From Clostridiales bacterium (GTDB lineage: Bacteria; Bacillota; Clostridia; Christensenellales; Aristaeellaceae): 18,931 nucleotides of DNA. The stretch is taken from positions 1-18,931 of the forward strand of contig SFGO01000048.1 in NCBI GenBank assembly GCA_004556545.1. The letters are read 5' to 3'. Positions 1 through 7,311 of the stretch are shown in pieces; position 1 is the first letter of the stretch, and the number at the start of each line of letters is the position of its first letter. The translations under genes and the position numbers were made by a program. A model generated the notes under the pieces. The model was given only the letters and a program-made list of their open reading frames with translations. It had not been told where the DNA came from and ran no database searches.

Positions 1-153
1 GCTCGGAGCTCGCCTTTTTCCGCCGTCAAAATGGGCGGGCCTTTTTCCCTCCGCTGCCTATCGCCGCTCTGCTCCCCCGCAGTCGGCGGTGGGCATACTC
101 ACCCCTTGCGAGGCGGGATGCTTCAATGCAGCTTGTAAATTTTTGTAACGCAA
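1..153. other. intergenic, no gene recognised
   Basis: No convincing coding region. Open frames here are GC-rich, low in complexity, lack a ribosome binding site and continue into the repeats, so I treat them as non-coding. A short arm pair CCGCC (20-24) and GGCGG (34-38) is followed by CTTTTT, which could be a weak plus-strand terminator of a gene outside the window. A fragment at about 103-113 (CCCCTTGCGAG) resembles the junction motif of the downstream 185-bp repeats. Confidence 0.5.
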
Positions 154-187
154 AAGGCCAGCGTGATTTCGATTTCACGCTGGCCTT
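152..187 (-). terminator. hairpin terminator downstream of dnaA and repeats
   Basis: A perfect 13-bp stem (AAGGCCAGCGTGA at 154-166 pairs with 175-187) encloses an 8-base loop. Read on the minus strand the stem is followed by only four T residues (complement of 152-155), so it is a plausible but weak intrinsic terminator for leftward transcription coming from dnaA through the repeats. Confidence 0.6.
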
Positions 188-190
188 GAT

Positions 191-375
191 TGCGAGCCAT
201 GAGGCCTGTCGCCGAATGGCGGTCTGAATCGGCCACCCGGCAGGGAGCCGCACCAGACCCGCGAGCCGCGAGGCCTGTCGCCGAGCGGCGGTAAAACCCC
301 GGCCAACTGGCATGTCTCCGGAGTGCCCTGCGCGCCAGCGGCGCGCAGTCCGGGGTCAAGGGGTACTGCCCCTTG
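191..375. repeat. 185-bp structured repeat, copy 1
   Basis: First of two tandem copies with an exact 185-base offset (TGCGAGCCATGAGGCCTG at 191 recurs at 376; CATGTCTCC at 311 recurs at 496). Inside are two related subunits 69 bases apart (192-223 and 261-292), each reading GAGGCCTGTCGCCGA then GGCGGT. Predicted arms: GGTCTG (221-226) with CAGACC (254-259), a 9-bp stem at 328-348 with loop AGC, and a 7-bp stem at 357-375. No function is known to me; its form suggests a dispersed extragenic element. Confidence 0.85.
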
Positions 376-560
376 TGCGAGCCATGAGGCCTGTCGCCGA
401 ATGGCGGTCTGAATCGGCCACCCGGCAGGGAGCCACACCAGACCGGCGAACCGCGAGGCCCGTTGCCGAGCGGCGGTAATTTCGCAGTCAAGCTGCATGT
501 CTCCCGAGCAGCCCCGCGCCCAAAGGGCGCGATGTGGGGTGCAGGGGGACTACCCCTGCC
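376..560. repeat. 185-bp structured repeat, copy 2, abutting dnaA stop
   Basis: Second copy, near identical over about the first 100 bases (subunits at 377-408 and 446-477) and more diverged at its end. The two terminal hairpins of copy 1 are kept at equivalent offsets although their sequences differ: CGCGCCC-AAA-GGGCGCG at 515-531 and GCAGGGG-GACTA-CCCCTGC at 541-559. The copy ends three bases before the dnaA stop codon, so it forms the start of the dnaA 3' untranslated region. Confidence 0.85.
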
Positions 561-562
561 CC

Positions 563-1891
563 TTATTTGGTGTCTTTGATGATGCGGCGGATGTCGTCCA
601 GCAGGCTGGCCAGACTGGGGGATTGCTTGATGGAGTCCTCGACCTTTTCGATGGAGGACATGACGGTGGTGTAGTGGCGGCCGCCAAAGGCGTCGCCGAT
701 TTTCGTCAGGCTCAGGCCCAGCATTTCCCGGCTCAGATACATGGCGATCTGCCGGGGAACGGTCACGTCGTGGCTGCGGCGGGCGCTCTTGATGTCGTCC
801 ACCGATACGCCGTAGTACGAAGCGACCGCGTCCTGAATGATGTCGCAGGTGATGCGGCGGCTTTCGCTGTGGTTGAACAGCTCCCGCAGGGCCTCGCGGG
901 CCAGCTGCATATCGATGGGCCGACGAGCCAGTGTGCTGTAGGCCGTCAGACGGGTCAGGCTGCCTTCCAGCTCCCGGACGTTGGTGTCGATCTTCTCGGC
1001 GATCAGCTCCAGAATCTCGTCGCTGACGATGATGTGCTCAAACTCCGCCTTCTTGCGCAGAATGGCCAGACGGGTCTCGAAATCAGGCCGCTGAATATCC
1101 GCGATCAAACCGCCTTCAAAGCGGCTGCAAAGGCGCTCTTCCAGCTTCTGAATTTCCTTGGGCGGCTTGTCGCTGGTCATGATGATCTGCTTGCCCGCTT
1201 CGCGCAGATGGTTGAAGGTGTGGAAAAACTCCTCCTGCGTGCTCTGCTTGCCCGCGATGAACTGAATATCGTCCACCATCAGAATATCCGCGTTGCGGAA
1301 CCGATCGCGGAACTCCTGATTCCGGTTCTGCTGCATGGCGCTGACCAGCTGATTGGTAAAATCCTCGCTGGTAATGTATACGATATTCATCTGCGGGTAG
1401 AGCTGATGAGAGTAATGGCCGATGGCGTGCATCAGATGGGTCTTGCCCAGACCCACGCCGCCGTAAATAAACAGGGGGTTGTAGGCCTTGGCGGGCACCT
1501 CCGCCACGGCCAGAGAAACCGCGTGGGCAAAGCGGTTGCCGCTGCCCACCACAAAGGTGTCAAAGGTATACTTGGGGTTCAGCTGGGCCAGCGTGTTGCC
1601 GGTGTACTTGGCTTCCAGCTCCCGGACGCGGCTGTCCATCTCCTCCTGACAGAGCGCCTCCACCGTCAGGGCCTTTCCGGCCGCTGTGGAGACGGCGTTC
1701 TGGATCTGGGGCATGATCCGGTTGATGCCGTATTCCCGCATCATGGCGTTGATGCATTCCAGAATCAGCGTGTCGCCAATGAGGCCAAAGGGCTTCAGCG
1801 AGGACTCGATCCAGGTCTGATAACTGATGTCCGTCATTTCCTGCTTCAGGATCCCGCATGCGCTTTCCCAGAGTTCCCCCGCGTTCGTCAT
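563..1891 (-). CDS. dnaA: chromosomal replication initiator DnaA
   Basis: DnaA binds DnaA boxes at oriC, opens the duplex and helps load the replicative helicase; it is also a transcription factor. The 442-residue product is of usual length. Visible parts: N-terminal helicase/DnaD-interaction domain (about 1-80), variable linker to about 105, AAA+ core with Walker A GGVGLGKT (144-151) and Walker B ILMVDDIQ (203-210), and C-terminal domain IV with the signature GGRHYTTVMSSIEKV (403-417) for box binding. The ATG start is preceded by AGAGGG with a 9-base gap. A promoter lies at 2036-2064, leaving a leader of about 140 bases with DnaA-box-like sites, so autoregulation is likely. Unusually, dnaN does not follow and rpmH is not the divergent neighbour. 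Confidence 0.98.
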   Translation of the reverse strand: MTNAGELWESACGILKQEMTDISYQTWIESSLKPFGLIGDTLILECINAMMREYGINRIMPQIQNAVSTAAGKALTVEALCQEEMDSRVRELEAKYTGNTLAQLNPKYTFDTFVVGSGNRFAHAVSLAVAEVPAKAYNPLFIYGGVGLGKTHLMHAIGHYSHQLYPQMNIVYITSEDFTNQLVSAMQQNRNQEFRDRFRNADILMVDDIQFIAGKQSTQEEFFHTFNHLREAGKQIIMTSDKPPKEIQKLEERLCSRFEGGLIADIQRPDFETRLAILRKKAEFEHIIVSDEILELIAEKIDTNVRELEGSLTRLTAYSTLARRPIDMQLAREALRELFNHSESRRITCDIIQDAVASYYGVSVDDIKSARRSHDVTVPRQIAMYLSREMLGLSLTKIGDAFGGRHYTTVMSSIEKVEDSIKQSPSLASLLDDIRRIIKDTK

Positions 1892-2035
1892 AGTGCCAAT
1901 CCCTCTTCACAATGTATAAAATGTATATTATGCAAAAGACTTATGGAAAACTTTTCCACACTGAAAGTTCCCATCAAAAACCCGCCTATGGAAAACCAAA
2001 GACCCGTCTTTCGCCTCCAAAAGTGACCGTGCTTC

Positions 2036-2064
2036 ATCATACCAATTTTCGACGCATTTGGCAA
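2036..2064 (-). promoter_or_regulatory. dnaA sigma-A promoter
   Basis: On the minus strand, -35 TTGCCA (2064-2059) and -10 TATGAT (2041-2036) are separated by exactly 17 bases. It points towards dnaA, with the -10 about 145 bases upstream of its start codon. Assigned from the sequence match and position only. Confidence 0.6.
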
Positions 2065-2282
2065 GAGTTTTCCCGTGATCTGCCAATTTGTATAGGAAAC
2101 GACATTTCATGCGGTTTTCCTCCCGGGGGATTCTATCCATAGGGGAGGGGCAAAATTCATCCACAAAACCTAGTTTTGAAAGTGCATATTTATTTAGTTT
2201 TGTTGAATAAGCATTAAGTTTGGAAGAAAAAATGTCCGGAACGAAATATTTTCTTAACCTGCCGCAAGGGTTTATGACAAAA

Positions 2283-2300
2283 AATGTAGAAATCTACATT
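2283..2300. promoter_or_regulatory. 18-bp palindrome, possible operator
   Basis: AATGTAGA and TCTACATT form perfect 8-base arms around AA. The site lies about 32 bases upstream of the proposed start of the 2332 gene, where a repressor site would be expected. A second short dyad, TTGT-T-ACAA (2302-2310), follows immediately. No regulator is identified. Confidence 0.4.
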
Positions 2301-2331
2301 GTTGTTACAAAGCACATTTGGGGGTGTGGAT

Positions 2332-2820
2332 TTGGCTATTCCCGTCATGCAGGAGGAGTTGGAAACGGCGCTCCGTCCCTGGCTGGGTTCTCTTTTTCTG
2401 ACCTCCAACCCCATGCTGAGCCAGCTGACCCAGATGCTGCGCAGCTACGCCCCCTACAAGCAGACGCTGGAAAGTCTCCGCGACCAGCTGGAGAGCTTTC
2501 TTCTGACCAGCATCAACCGCTATACCCACGGCAGTATGATGGTGCTGAACGACCAGTACAAGACCGTCCGGCTGGGGCAGGGGCATATCGGCTGGATCAC
2601 CGACGACGTGATGGGCGTGCTTTTCGATAAGCTGACGCCTTTTTCCGCCAACTTTATCAAGCTGAACGACTACAGTCTGCGGGTGCAGAGCCTTTCCGCC
2701 CTGCGGGTGCTGTATCAGAAATACGCTTCTTTCTATTCCGAAGAGGATCTGCGCTTTCTAAAGGAAATGGTTCGCCGCACCTATCCGCCGGAAAAGTACC
2801 GGGACTGGCTCAAGGATTGA
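2332..2820 (+). CDS. uncharacterised protein divergent from dnaA
   Basis: I do not recognise this family. The proposed product is 162 residues, soluble, without a signal peptide or membrane segment, rich in Leu, Tyr, Arg and Ser and probably mostly helical, ending in a charged tail (YPPEKYRDWLKD). Coding is supported by a continuous frame with the same codon style as its neighbours and little competing signal. I chose TTG at 2332 because GGGGGTG (2320-2326), a good anti-Shine-Dalgarno match, sits five bases before it; GTG 2326 and ATG 2347 are alternatives. It is divergent from dnaA across the candidate origin region. A new promoter at its stop codon suggests the downstream kinase operon can be expressed separately. 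Confidence 0.75.
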   Translation: MAIPVMQEELETALRPWLGSLFLTSNPMLSQLTQMLRSYAPYKQTLESLRDQLESFLLTSINRYTHGSMMVLNDQYKTVRLGQGHIGWITDDVMGVLFDKLTPFSANFIKLNDYSLRVQSLSALRVLYQKYASFYSEEDLRFLKEMVRRTYPPEKYRDWLKD

Positions 2821-2845
2821 ATTTTTGGGCGAAAGCGTGTATAGT
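2817..2845 (+). promoter_or_regulatory. promoter for kinase-flippase-glycosyltransferase operon
   Basis: TTGAAT (2817-2822) and TATAGT (2840-2845) with a 17-base spacer, overlapping the stop codon of the preceding gene. It lies about 50 bases upstream of the histidine kinase start. Confidence 0.5.
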
Positions 2846-2893
2846 GAACCTGCGGCGTTTGAAACCACATTCTGAACCGCCGCGGAGAAAAGT

Positions 2894-3775
2894 ATGCTGA
2901 AAACCTTCCGAAAACCGAATATCGGCAAGACCGTTGTGTACGCCATTGCCGTCAACGCCCTGCAGATCGTGGCTCTGCTGTTTTTCGTGGTCTATGTTTT
3001 CTGGATGGACTTTTCCTGGCAGAACCGGCTTTCTCTCCGGGCCATCGCCGTCATCGGCGCATTGGTCGCCGGTTGGGGCGCGGTGCTGGATATTCAGGAA
3101 GCGCTGGCGACCCGCCGCCGGATGCGCACCATTGCCGAGCTTCAGACGGTGAACCGGCAGATGGACGCGCTGAATCTGAAGCTGCGGGCCCAGCGGCATG
3201 ATTTTCTCAACCATCTTCAGGTAGTCTACAGCCTGATGGAAATGGGCGAGTATCAAGACGCGACGAATTATCTGGAAACGGTTTATTCCCAGCTTCACGC
3301 CGTATCCCGGGTGCTTCGCACCAAAGTAACGGCCTTTAACGCCCTATTGCAGGTCAAAAACGCCGAATGCGAGCAGCGGAGCATCGCGCTGGAACTGGAC
3401 GTGCGCAGCACGCTGGAAGGGATCGCCATGCCCGCGTGGGAGCTTTGCTGCGTGATCGGCAATTTGCTGGACAACGCCATGGATGCCGCCGCGCAGGCGC
3501 AGGAGCCCCGAATTTCCCTGTCCGTCTCGGAAAGCCTGCGGGAGTTTGCCTTTACTATCCGCAATAACGGCGCGGCTATCCCCGCCGACCTGCGGGAAAG
3601 AATCTTCGAGCCGGGCTTTTCCACCAAGGGCGAAAACCGCGGCATGGGACTGGCCATCGTCCGCCGCCGTCTGGAAGAATACGGCGGACGGCTCCTGCTG
3701 GAATCCGGGGACGAAGCCACCGTCTTCACCGTTTTCCTGCCCCATGGAAACGGCCTTGCACCCAAAACCAAGTAA
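2894..3775 (+). CDS. Spo0B/CitA-type sensor histidine kinase, orphan
   Basis: Predicted membrane sensor kinase of 293 residues. Two hydrophobic segments (about 14-38 and 48-68) with almost no extracytoplasmic loop suggest sensing within or near the membrane, or of a partner protein. A coiled-coil-like stretch (70-98) leads to the phosphoacceptor motif RHDFLNHLQ, with His102, as in the SPOB_a/CitA-DcuS class. The GHKL ATPase domain shows the N box NLLDNAMDAA (190-199), the G1-type FEPGFSTKG (238-246) and the G2-type NRGMGLAIV (248-256), so it should be active. GGAG lies six bases before the ATG. No response regulator is adjacent, so its partner must be elsewhere. It is followed 25 bases later by a flippase, which suggests a role linked to the cell envelope. 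Confidence 0.85.
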   Translation: MLKTFRKPNIGKTVVYAIAVNALQIVALLFFVVYVFWMDFSWQNRLSLRAIAVIGALVAGWGAVLDIQEALATRRRMRTIAELQTVNRQMDALNLKLRAQRHDFLNHLQVVYSLMEMGEYQDATNYLETVYSQLHAVSRVLRTKVTAFNALLQVKNAECEQRSIALELDVRSTLEGIAMPAWELCCVIGNLLDNAMDAAAQAQEPRISLSVSESLREFAFTIRNNGAAIPADLRERIFEPGFSTKGENRGMGLAIVRRRLEEYGGRLLLESGDEATVFTVFLPHGNGLAPKTK

Positions 3776-3800
3776 AGAGTATCAGCCTAACGAAAGGAGC

Positions 3801-5279
3801 ATGGGAGCAGCGTCTTCCCGCGGCACGATGGAGCAGAGCAAAAAAAAGTTTCTGAAAAACATGGTGGGCTTTTCCATGATGACATGGATCAGCTTCATTC
3901 TGGGGTTTATTTCCTCCCCGATCGCTACCCGGCTATTCGTGCCGGAAGAGCTGGCGAAATTCAATCTGTTTTCCACCTACGGCTCGCTGATCGCCTCCAT
4001 CTGCTATCTGGGGCTGGATCAGACCTTTGTCCGCTTCTTCCGGGAGCCGCCGGGAAAGGCGAGCCACAAAGGGCTGTATACCTTCTGCACCCTCGTCCCG
4101 CTGGGGTTCAGCATCGTCCTTTCGCTGATTCTGAGCTTTTTCTGGCGCTCTCTGTCGGTGCAGATCATGGGCACGGAAAGCCGGGGCGTTTTCGTCCAGC
4201 TTTGCATTTTCAGCTTCTTTCTGGTGCTGTTCCGCTTTCTGTCCCTGAGCTACCGCATGGAGCAGAACGCCCGGCTCTACACCATTCAGGGCGTGTGTCA
4301 TGTGGTGGTGACAAAGCTGGCCTATCTGGCGGTGGGCTTCGGCGACGCCACGGGGCAGACCGCCATCGGGGTTCTGACCGTGCTGATGGGACTGTTTTGT
4401 CTGATATGCCTGCGGCTGCAGCGCAGCCGATTTGACGCGCGGTTCAGCCGGGAGATTGACCGGCCCTTCCTGCGGGAGATTTCCCGCTTTGCCCTGCCGC
4501 TGGCCCCGCTGTCCATGCTGAACTGGTTCAACACCAACGCCAATTCCGTTGTGCTGCGAAACCTGATGGGGCTGAGCGAAAACGCCATCTATTCCAGCGC
4601 GCTAGGGCTGGCAGCCACCATCAACATTATTCAGACCGGCTTCAACGCCTATTACGCCCCCTATGTGCTGGAGCACTATCAGGACGACTCCACCCGCTTT
4701 TTCACCATTCACCGGCTGATGGCCTGCCTTTTGTGCCTGTTCGGCCTGGGCATCACCCCGTTCCAAACCCCGGTTTTCCTCCTGCTGGGCAAAAGCTATC
4801 GCAGCTCGGTCGTTTTTTTTCCCTTCCTGTTTCTTTCCCCCATCTGCTACTGTCTGGGCGAAACCACGGGCATGGGCATCAACATCGCCAAAAAGACCCA
4901 CTGGACCACCATCATTTATCTGTTCTCGGCAGTGGTCAATATCGCTCTGTGCTTCCTGCTGATTCCCTCTCAGGGCATGGCTGGCGCGGCGATGGCTTCC
5001 GCCTTCTCCGCCATTCTGACGCTGCTGTTCCGCACGCTGGTCGGCGAGCGCTATTACCGGATGCTGGAAACCAAGCGCTACCTGCTGTATCCCATTGTGC
5101 TGATGCTGCTGGCCTCCTTCGGCAATCTGTGGCTGACAGGCTTCCCCAAATACCTGCTGCTGACGCTTTTGCTGGCCGTGAGCGTCTTCCTGTTCCGCCG
5201 GGAAATTGCCACGCTCTGGCGCACGGTAAAGGAGATTTTCACTGCCCGCCGTTCCAAAGCACAGGGAGGAAATGCATAA
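3801..5279 (+). CDS. Wzx-like polysaccharide flippase (MOP superfamily)
   Basis: Predicted integral membrane protein of about 492 residues with roughly 12-14 hydrophobic helices, resembling the polysaccharide biosynthesis/Wzx branch of the MOP exporters, which move lipid-linked oligosaccharides across the cytoplasmic membrane. Typical N-terminal features are MVGFSMMTWISFILG followed by PIATRLFVPEE. The start is uncertain: ATG 3801 has GAAAGGAG only one base upstream, which is too close to be ideal; ATG 3828 (MEQSKKKF) gives a more family-like N-terminus but has no visible ribosome binding site. It lies 25 bases after the kinase, and its stop overlaps the glycosyltransferase start (TAATG), supporting one operon. 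The substrate cannot be inferred. Confidence 0.85.
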   Translation: MGAASSRGTMEQSKKKFLKNMVGFSMMTWISFILGFISSPIATRLFVPEELAKFNLFSTYGSLIASICYLGLDQTFVRFFREPPGKASHKGLYTFCTLVPLGFSIVLSLILSFFWRSLSVQIMGTESRGVFVQLCIFSFFLVLFRFLSLSYRMEQNARLYTIQGVCHVVVTKLAYLAVGFGDATGQTAIGVLTVLMGLFCLICLRLQRSRFDARFSREIDRPFLREISRFALPLAPLSMLNWFNTNANSVVLRNLMGLSENAIYSSALGLAATINIIQTGFNAYYAPYVLEHYQDDSTRFFTIHRLMACLLCLFGLGITPFQTPVFLLLGKSYRSSVVFFPFLFLSPICYCLGETTGMGINIAKKTHWTTIIYLFSAVVNIALCFLLIPSQGMAGAAMASAFSAILTLLFRTLVGERYYRMLETKRYLLYPIVLMLLASFGNLWLTGFPKYLLLTLLLAVSVFLFRREIATLWRTVKEIFTARRSKAQGGNA

Positions 5280-6418
5280 TGCCGAAAATTCTGCTCATCG
5301 CCGACAGCGATGCCCTATGGACGAAACGGGCGGTAGAATATCTGCTGCTGCCTGCCGGATACGAAATCGTGATTTTCCCCATCTGGGGCCATAAGGGGCA
5401 GTTCGACGAATATTACCGGGAGCACGGCGTGACGGTATACAAGGATTCCCATCGTCTGCCCGTGATACGCTTCATTCCCCGGGTGCGCATGTGGGCAAGA
5501 ATCGCCCTGAACGCCCGGGATCTGGCAAAGCTCGGCCCCTTCGACGTCGTTCATAATCATTACCTGTCCCAACGGGATCTGGCGCTGGGGCAGCGGATAG
5601 CGCGGCGCTTTCACACCCGCTGGGTCTGCACCTTCTGGGGCAGCGATCTGCTGCGGGCTTCCGACCGTTCTCTTCGGCAGATGCACCCCTACCTGTGCCG
5701 CTGCGACCGGCTGACGGCCTGCAACGAGCGCATGCGGGACAAAATACGCCGCTGTCTGGGAGAGTCCCTTTATCAGAAGACCCGCATGGCCATCTGGGGG
5801 CAGGACGGCTTCGCCGCCATTGACCGCGTACTGGCCTCCGAGGGCCGGGAGGCCTGCCGGGCCTATTACGGCATACGGAAAGACAGCTACGTAGTCAGCA
5901 TCGGCTACAGCGCCGACAACGCCCAGCATCAGCTGGAAGTGGTGGAGGCGCTTTCGGCGCTGCCGAAGGAGACCCTTGCCCGCATGACGCTGGTATTGCA
6001 GCAGACCTATGTGAAGCGGGACCCCGCCTATATGGAGCGGGTGCGGCAGTCCGCCGAGGCGCTGCCCTGCCAGACCGTGGTGCTGCGGGACTTCCTCGAC
6101 CTGACCCAGACCGCCCGGCTCCGGCTGTGCGCCGACCTGTTCATTCTGGCCATTTCCACTGACGCTTTCGCGGCCAGCATGCAGGAATATCTCTACGCGG
6201 GCGCGGTTTTCCTGATGGGCGACTGGCTGGGCTATCCCCAGCTGGACGAACTGGGCATCCCCATCAACCGTTTCCATGAATACAAAGAGCTTCCCGCACT
6301 GGCCGAGCAGGCCATGAACGGGAAGCTGTCAAAGGCCTCGGACGAGCAGCGGGCGCTGCTTCCGGGCCATTATTCCTGGGACGCTGTCCGCAAGGACTGG
6401 CTGGGGCTCTACGAATGA
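5279..6418 (+). CDS. GT-B fold glycosyltransferase (GT4-like)
   Basis: A 379-residue cytoplasmic protein resembling family 1/GT4 glycosyltransferases: an N-terminal Rossmann-like start (KILLIADSDALW), FDVVHNHYLS and VCTFWGSDLLR in the acceptor domain, and a C-terminal donor-domain pattern with YSADNAQHQLEVVEAL, a poorly conserved nucleotide-sugar loop and AASMQEYLYAGA near the usual Glu position. It probably adds a sugar to the lipid-linked glycan exported by the preceding flippase. GGAGG lies nine bases before ATG 5279, and the start shares one base with the flippase stop. The 3' end overlaps the convergent rluD by 10 bases. Donor and acceptor are unknown. Confidence 0.8.
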   Translation: MPKILLIADSDALWTKRAVEYLLLPAGYEIVIFPIWGHKGQFDEYYREHGVTVYKDSHRLPVIRFIPRVRMWARIALNARDLAKLGPFDVVHNHYLSQRDLALGQRIARRFHTRWVCTFWGSDLLRASDRSLRQMHPYLCRCDRLTACNERMRDKIRRCLGESLYQKTRMAIWGQDGFAAIDRVLASEGREACRAYYGIRKDSYVVSIGYSADNAQHQLEVVEALSALPKETLARMTLVLQQTYVKRDPAYMERVRQSAEALPCQTVVLRDFLDLTQTARLRLCADLFILAISTDAFAASMQEYLYAGAVFLMGDWLGYPQLDELGIPINRFHEYKELPALAEQAMNGKLSKASDEQRALLPGHYSWDAVRKDWLGLYE

Positions 6419-7311
6419 ATCCGAAGCTTTTCCACCGTGCGGGCAAAGGTCTCCGGCGGCTGTGCGCAGAAGGAGAGCCTTTCCCCGGTTCGGGGATGAG
6501 TAAAGGATAAACGCCAGGCGTGAAGCATCAATCGCGGTGCCTTCACGCCGTTTTTCATGCCGTAAATGGGGTCGCCCGCCACCGGATGATGGATGGACTG
6601 CATGTGCACGCGAATCTGATGGGTGCGTCCCGTCAGGATATGCACCTCCAGAAGCGCCGCGCCGCGAAGGTTTTCCTTCAGCGTCCATTCCGTCAGGGCA
6701 TAGCGTCCCTCCGGGTCAACGGCCATCTTTTTCCGATCCTTTTTGGAGCGGGCAATGGGCTTTTCGATCCGGCCGGAGGGGTCTTTCATTTCCCCGTCCA
6801 CCACGGCCAGATAGCGCTTGTCCATGGTGCGCTCCCGCAGCTGTTCGCTCAGGCTTTCGTGAGCCTGATCGTTTTTGGCGATCATCAGAAGGCCGCTGGT
6901 ATCCTTATCCAGCCGGTGGACGATGCCGGGCCGCTTGACCCCGCCGATGCCGCTCAGATCGTCCATGGCGTACAGCAGGGCGTTCACCAGCGTGCCGGTC
7001 TCGTTGCCCGGCGCCGGATGCACCACCATGCCCCACGGCTTGTTGACCACCGCTACATCCTCGTCCTCGTAAAGGATCTCCAGCGGAATATCTTCCTTTT
7101 CCACGGTCAGCTCCACTGGGTCGGGGATGGTCAGTTCCACCGCATCGCCGGGATTCACCGAAAAGCCAGTCTTGGCACGGACGCTCCCGTTCACCCGGCA
7201 CAGGCCCTGTTCGATCCACTTTGCCGCCTGCGAGCGGCTGCATTCGCCCATTTCCGCGGCAACCACGTCCAGACGGGCCTTATTTTCCGCCTGCAGCCGA
7301 ATGGTCTTCAC
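6409..7311 (-). CDS. rluD: RluD-family 23S rRNA pseudouridine synthase
   Basis: A 300-residue pseudouridine synthase of the RluA/RluD family, which isomerises uridines in large-subunit rRNA. An S4 RNA-binding domain (about 12-60, SRSQAAKWIEQGLCRVNG) precedes the catalytic domain with NKPWGMVVHP (90-99) and HRLDKDTSG, whose Asp135 is the catalytic residue, then GRTHQIRVHM. I chose GTG 7311 because GGAGG lies seven bases upstream and the protein then begins at the normal family position; this places the start 32 bases inside lspA, implying coupled translation. An upstream extension in the same frame is an artefact of lspA. The exact target uridines (RluC- or RluD-type) cannot be told from sequence alone. 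Confidence 0.93.
   Translation of the reverse strand: MKTIRLQAENKARLDVVAAEMGECSRSQAAKWIEQGLCRVNGSVRAKTGFSVNPGDAVELTIPDPVELTVEKEDIPLEILYEDEDVAVVNKPWGMVVHPAPGNETGTLVNALLYAMDDLSGIGGVKRPGIVHRLDKDTSGLLMIAKNDQAHESLSEQLRERTMDKRYLAVVDGEMKDPSGRIEKPIARSKKDRKKMAVDPEGRYALTEWTLKENLRGAALLEVHILTGRTHQIRVHMQSIHHPVAGDPIYGMKNGVKAPRLMLHAWRLSFTHPRTGERLSFCAQPPETFARTVEKLRIHS

Larger units (their letters stand above)
1892..2331. other. dnaA upstream region, candidate oriC/autoregulatory region
   Basis: A 440-base divergent intergenic region. DnaA-box-like 9-mers include TTTTCCACA (1952-1960, matches TTWTNCACA), TCATCCACA (2157-2165, one mismatch to TTATCCACA), CTATCCATA (2133-2141, two mismatches) and, in the opposite orientation, TGTGGATTT (2325-2333). 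A clearly AT-rich stretch at about 2166-2220 follows the 2157 box and would suit a duplex-unwinding element in this GC-rich genome. Boxes upstream of dnaA are typical of bacterial origins, but the sites here are degenerate and a better cluster lies at 10857-10928. Confidence 0.45.

Noticed and set aside
26..498. Minus-strand open frames through the repeats encoding Arg/Ala/Pro/Gly-rich peptides
   Set aside because: They follow the repeat units, occur in more than one frame, have no ribosome binding site and no protein-like composition; GC-rich repeats stay open by chance.
191..560. CRISPR array
   Set aside because: Subunit spacing alternates 69 and 116 bases, the intervening sequences are themselves repeated between copies, and no cas gene is present.
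497..2026. Long plus-strand open frame antisense to dnaA
   Set aside because: It is a shadow of the high-GC dnaA coding strand; dnaA is unmistakable on the minus strand.
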